From Nocardia abscessus (lineage in GTDB: Bacteria; Actinomycetota; Actinomycetes; Mycobacteriales; Mycobacteriaceae), in contig NZ_JADLQO010000030.1 of NCBI RefSeq assembly GCF_015477775.1, positions 1-52,049 on the forward strand: a DNA stretch of 52,049 nucleotides, written 5' to 3'. The position numbers and the translations under genes were made by a program. This document shows positions 49,634 to 52,049 of this stretch, one piece after another (the stretch's first letter is position 1; each line of letters begins with the position of its first letter). The notes under the pieces were generated by a model that ran no database searches, had not been told where the DNA came from, and was given only the letters and a program-made list of their open reading frames with translations.

Positions 49634-50941
49634 ATGGGACGGAGCGAGGACTCGGTCGGAACTGCGATCTCGACAAGGTGGGCAGTCTTGGCTCTCGCTG
49701 CAGGCGTGGCGGCGTTGCTGCTACAGGCCGTGCTGGTGCCATTCACCGCTGCCCCACAATTCGGATTGCTGGTCAACCAAGGTGACCTGGCGATCTACCG
49801 CAATGCGGGCCGAGCAGTGCTCGACTCGCAGGCCCTCTACACCGCACCGATCCCGCCGGGCGGCTGGTTCACCTACCCGCCGTTCGCAGCCCTGTGCTTC
49901 CTTCCGTTCGCAGTCGTGTCGTTCGGAGTCGCGAAAGTCGTCTGGTTCGGGATTTCGCTGGCGGCCTTATGGGCCACGATCTGGCGCTGCTGGCGAGCGC
50001 TCGGATACCGCGGCGACACCCGCCTAGCATTGCTGTGCCTCGGACTCGGGTTGATCGCCCTCGACATCGAGGCGGTACGCGGCACCCTGTGGCAGGGCCA
50101 GATCAACCTGCTGCTGATGGCGATCCTGGTCTGGGACCTCACCCGCCCCGCCACGACACGGCTGCGTGGCTTCTCGGTCGGTCTGGTCACCGGGCTCAAA
50201 CTGACCGCGATCGTCTTCCTGCCCCACCTGCTGCTCACCCGCCAGTGGCGCGCCGCTGCCACCGCGATCGTCACAGGTCTGGCCACCGTGGTCGTCGCCG
50301 GACTGATCCTGCCGCGCGACGCCCAGGACTTCTGGCGTGATGCGGCCGGCGACGTCGATCGCATCGGCCCGGTCACCCATCCCGGCAACCAGTCGATCAA
50401 CGGCGTGCTGTCGAACCTGTGGGCGCCTCATCCCGCGCCGAACTGGCTATGGCTGGCATGCGTCGCCGGTGCCGCTGGTCTCGGCTACGCCGCCGCAGTC
50501 ACCGCGCACCGTACACAACGGCCGTTGCTCGGAGTGGTCGTGGTCGGGTTGATCGGGTGCGTGGTGCCGCCGCTGGCCTGGGGACATCACTGGGTGTGGT
50601 ACGTGCCGCTTCTGATCATCTTGCTGCACTCCACCGCCCGCGCCGAACAGAACCGAACCCTGTGGCTCGCGACGACGACCGCCACGTTCGCGGCCTCCTC
50701 GATGTGGCTGACCAGCTGGCTATACGCCGAGATCAAACATCTCGGCTTGACCGGGGCAGCGACTTACATCCCGGCCATGACCGCCGCTGCCGAACACATC
50801 CCCCATCCGGCCCGAGCCATCGTCTGCGGCGCTCCCGTCGCGGTCTACCTCGCCGTTGTGATCGCGATCCTCACCCGGCAACCGACCAGACGGCGAGAAT
50901 CAGACTCCGCCGACAAACGGCGCCGCGTCCCAACACCATGA
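49634..50941 (+). CDS. GT87-family membrane mannosyltransferase (DUF2029)
   Basis: A 435-residue polytopic protein with 9-11 hydrophobic segments (e.g. VLALAAGVAALLLQAVLVPF). The GT87 hallmark is the acidic residue in the first outer loop, here VNQGDLAIYRNAGRAVL followed by ALYTAPIPPGGWFTYPPF, then GQINLLLMAILVWDL and PGNQSINGVL. GT87 enzymes (PimE and relatives) use polyprenyl-phosphate mannose to build phosphatidylinositol mannosides or lipoglycan in the actinobacterial envelope. Start MGRSEDSVGT. Faces the periplasmic side. Substrate inferred from family. Confidence 0.85.
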   Translation: MGRSEDSVGTAISTRWAVLALAAGVAALLLQAVLVPFTAAPQFGLLVNQGDLAIYRNAGRAVLDSQALYTAPIPPGGWFTYPPFAALCFLPFAVVSFGVAKVVWFGISLAALWATIWRCWRALGYRGDTRLALLCLGLGLIALDIEAVRGTLWQGQINLLLMAILVWDLTRPATTRLRGFSVGLVTGLKLTAIVFLPHLLLTRQWRAAATAIVTGLATVVVAGLILPRDAQDFWRDAAGDVDRIGPVTHPGNQSINGVLSNLWAPHPAPNWLWLACVAGAAGLGYAAAVTAHRTQRPLLGVVVVGLIGCVVPPLAWGHHWVWYVPLLIILLHSTARAEQNRTLWLATTTATFAASSMWLTSWLYAEIKHLGLTGAATYIPAMTAAAEHIPHPARAIVCGAPVAVYLAVVIAILTRQPTRRRESDSADKRRRVPTP

Positions 50942-52049
50942 CTTCAGGCGCCCGGTGGTCTATCCCCGGGTCACGAATAGCGCAGCCTTTGAATACATGC
51001 ACTCCACCGGTGGCCAATGGCCACGTCGCACTGAGCATCCGACAGTGGGTGCCCTGGGACTGCGTCAAGCCGGCGTGAAGCCAGTGGCCGGTTTGCGCGC
51101 GACTGGGCTGCGGCGGCGGATTCTCCGCCGATCGTGCGCGTCCGGGTAAACCATGTATGGCGCTCGAACAGCGCACATTGCACACGTGGCAGCAAACGGA
51201 TATGACGCGGACGCTGCGACGGCGACTGGGGTCCGGACGATAGTAGGAGAGCGTGATGGTGGCGCGAAACCGTACCCGTACCTATCTTGTTCGTCTGGAC
51301 CACGTCGTGTTGACGCTTGGCACATCCGCCCGGGCGATCCGCACCTCGCGCTGTGCGGCTGCTACGCACCGACGTTCGTCATCACCACGTGGATGCTGAT
51401 CCCGGTCGAGGCAGCGGCTTCGCGTCCTTCGCGACCGAGCCCGGCGCGATCACGTATCTGCGGCACGACGACTACTGGCGCAACGGCGCGATGCTCGGTC
51501 TCGCCGATACGTCTCACTTGAGCGGTGGGATCGGTTCGCGCGATGTCCGTTTCTCACCTTAGTTGTCGGTGCCGACGCGGGGATTGACAAATTCACTGCG
51601 ACAGATCAGCCTGACTCTGGTGGCGAGTAGGGTCCCGAGAACGACAGCCGAGATTTGAACGGCTCACCTTCTGGCGTAACGAACGCCGTCCACTGCCCGC
51701 CGGTCAGCAGCTTCCCGGTCAAATACTCGGGCTGCGGCGTCGATCAAGATCGCCGTTACGTTGATATCCCCGGCACGGGGGAGCCGTCGGGCCAGGAGCA
51801 GCTGCCGTCGTCGTAGCAGGTGTGTCAGCGTGGGCTCACGCTGAGCAGTTGAGCGATCGTCAGTTGTCACAGCTCGCGATCGACCCGACATGGGCTCGTG
51901 TCCCGGCCGCCGATGCGGAGGTGCCGCTGGGGGAGCCGGTACGGGATCGTCATGGCTTGGCCGAGCCCGCGGCCACCACCCCCAGGTTGCGACCAGTCCT
52001 TCGATGAGAACTACTCCGCGACAACGGCGATTCCGCCTACTCGCAACCC
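50942..52049. other. Right-edge stretch without a defensible gene
   Basis: About 1.1 kb. A possible small gene starts at the ATG at 51256 after GGAGAG (MVARNRTRTYLVRLDHVV), but its most coding-like continuation (WHIRPGDPHLALCGCYAPTF, then VITTWMLIPVE) is in another frame, and GFASFATEPGAITYLRHDDY in a third, so it may be a decayed Cys-containing small protein. A minus-strand frame at 51664-51891 (THLLRRRQLLLARRLPRAGD) is equally uncertain. Confidence 0.3.

Overview
The window is GC-rich, densely packed DNA with high GC in third codon positions, many GTG starts, frequent ATGA/TGATG gene overlaps and actinobacterial gene families: a GT87 polyprenol-dependent mannosyltransferase, a secreted LIP-family lipase, a PucR/CdaR regulator, LigC/LigD-type ATP-dependent ligases and Fic/VbhA-like modules. 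It is best explained as an accessory region (genomic island, integrated element or large plasmid segment) of a mycolic-acid actinomycete such as Nocardia or Rhodococcus. Genus is inference. No tRNA, rRNA, CRISPR array, replication origin or partition locus was seen.

Layout. 1-5,100: end of an IS256-type transposase, a Fic C-terminal relic, a CmoM-like methyltransferase fused to a HIT domain, a frameshifted ASCH gene, a small Cys-rich protein, a ligase relic and a GNAT acetyltransferase. 5,100-12,000: a second NAD+-dependent DNA ligase (LigA) among uncharacterised genes. 12,000-17,900: a NERD-domain protein resembling the N-terminus of BREX PglW, then a Fic 'archipelago' of two Fic ORFs, one Fic pseudogene and two VbhA-like antitoxins. 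18,100-25,400: a 1,249-residue HTH-nSTAND ATPase-WD40 protein, a zeta-like kinase fused to a NadM-like nucleotidyltransferase with an overlapping antitoxin-like gene, and a tyrosine recombinase lacking an obvious nucleophile. 25,600-33,000: small hypothetical genes, a DUF1173 protein and a PIN toxin-antitoxin pair.

33,300-43,300 holds one intact ATP-dependent DNA ligase and four more ligase relics around a PucR regulator, a lipase and a methyltransferase. It also holds a secreted ricin-B lectin next to a secreted protein that may be a beta-pore-forming-type protein. That pair lies between remnants of an IS4-type transposase. 43,200-49,600 carries three overlapping tyrosine recombinases plus a TnpC-like small gene (Tn554/RIT-like), running into an integrase gene broken into two divergent halves. 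49,600-50,950 is a GT87 membrane mannosyltransferase. The last 1.1 kb has no gene I can defend.

Themes: (i) toxin-antitoxin and conflict genes (Fic/VbhA, zeta-NadM, PIN, nSTAND-WD40, NERD); (ii) repeated gene death, with at least five divergent ligase relics, two Fic relics and many frameshifts; (iii) site-specific recombination machinery. The most distinctive points are the zeta-NadM fusion, an orphan Fic whose nearest antitoxin belongs to a dead neighbour Fic, and the secreted lectin/toxin-like pair bracketed by IS remnants.
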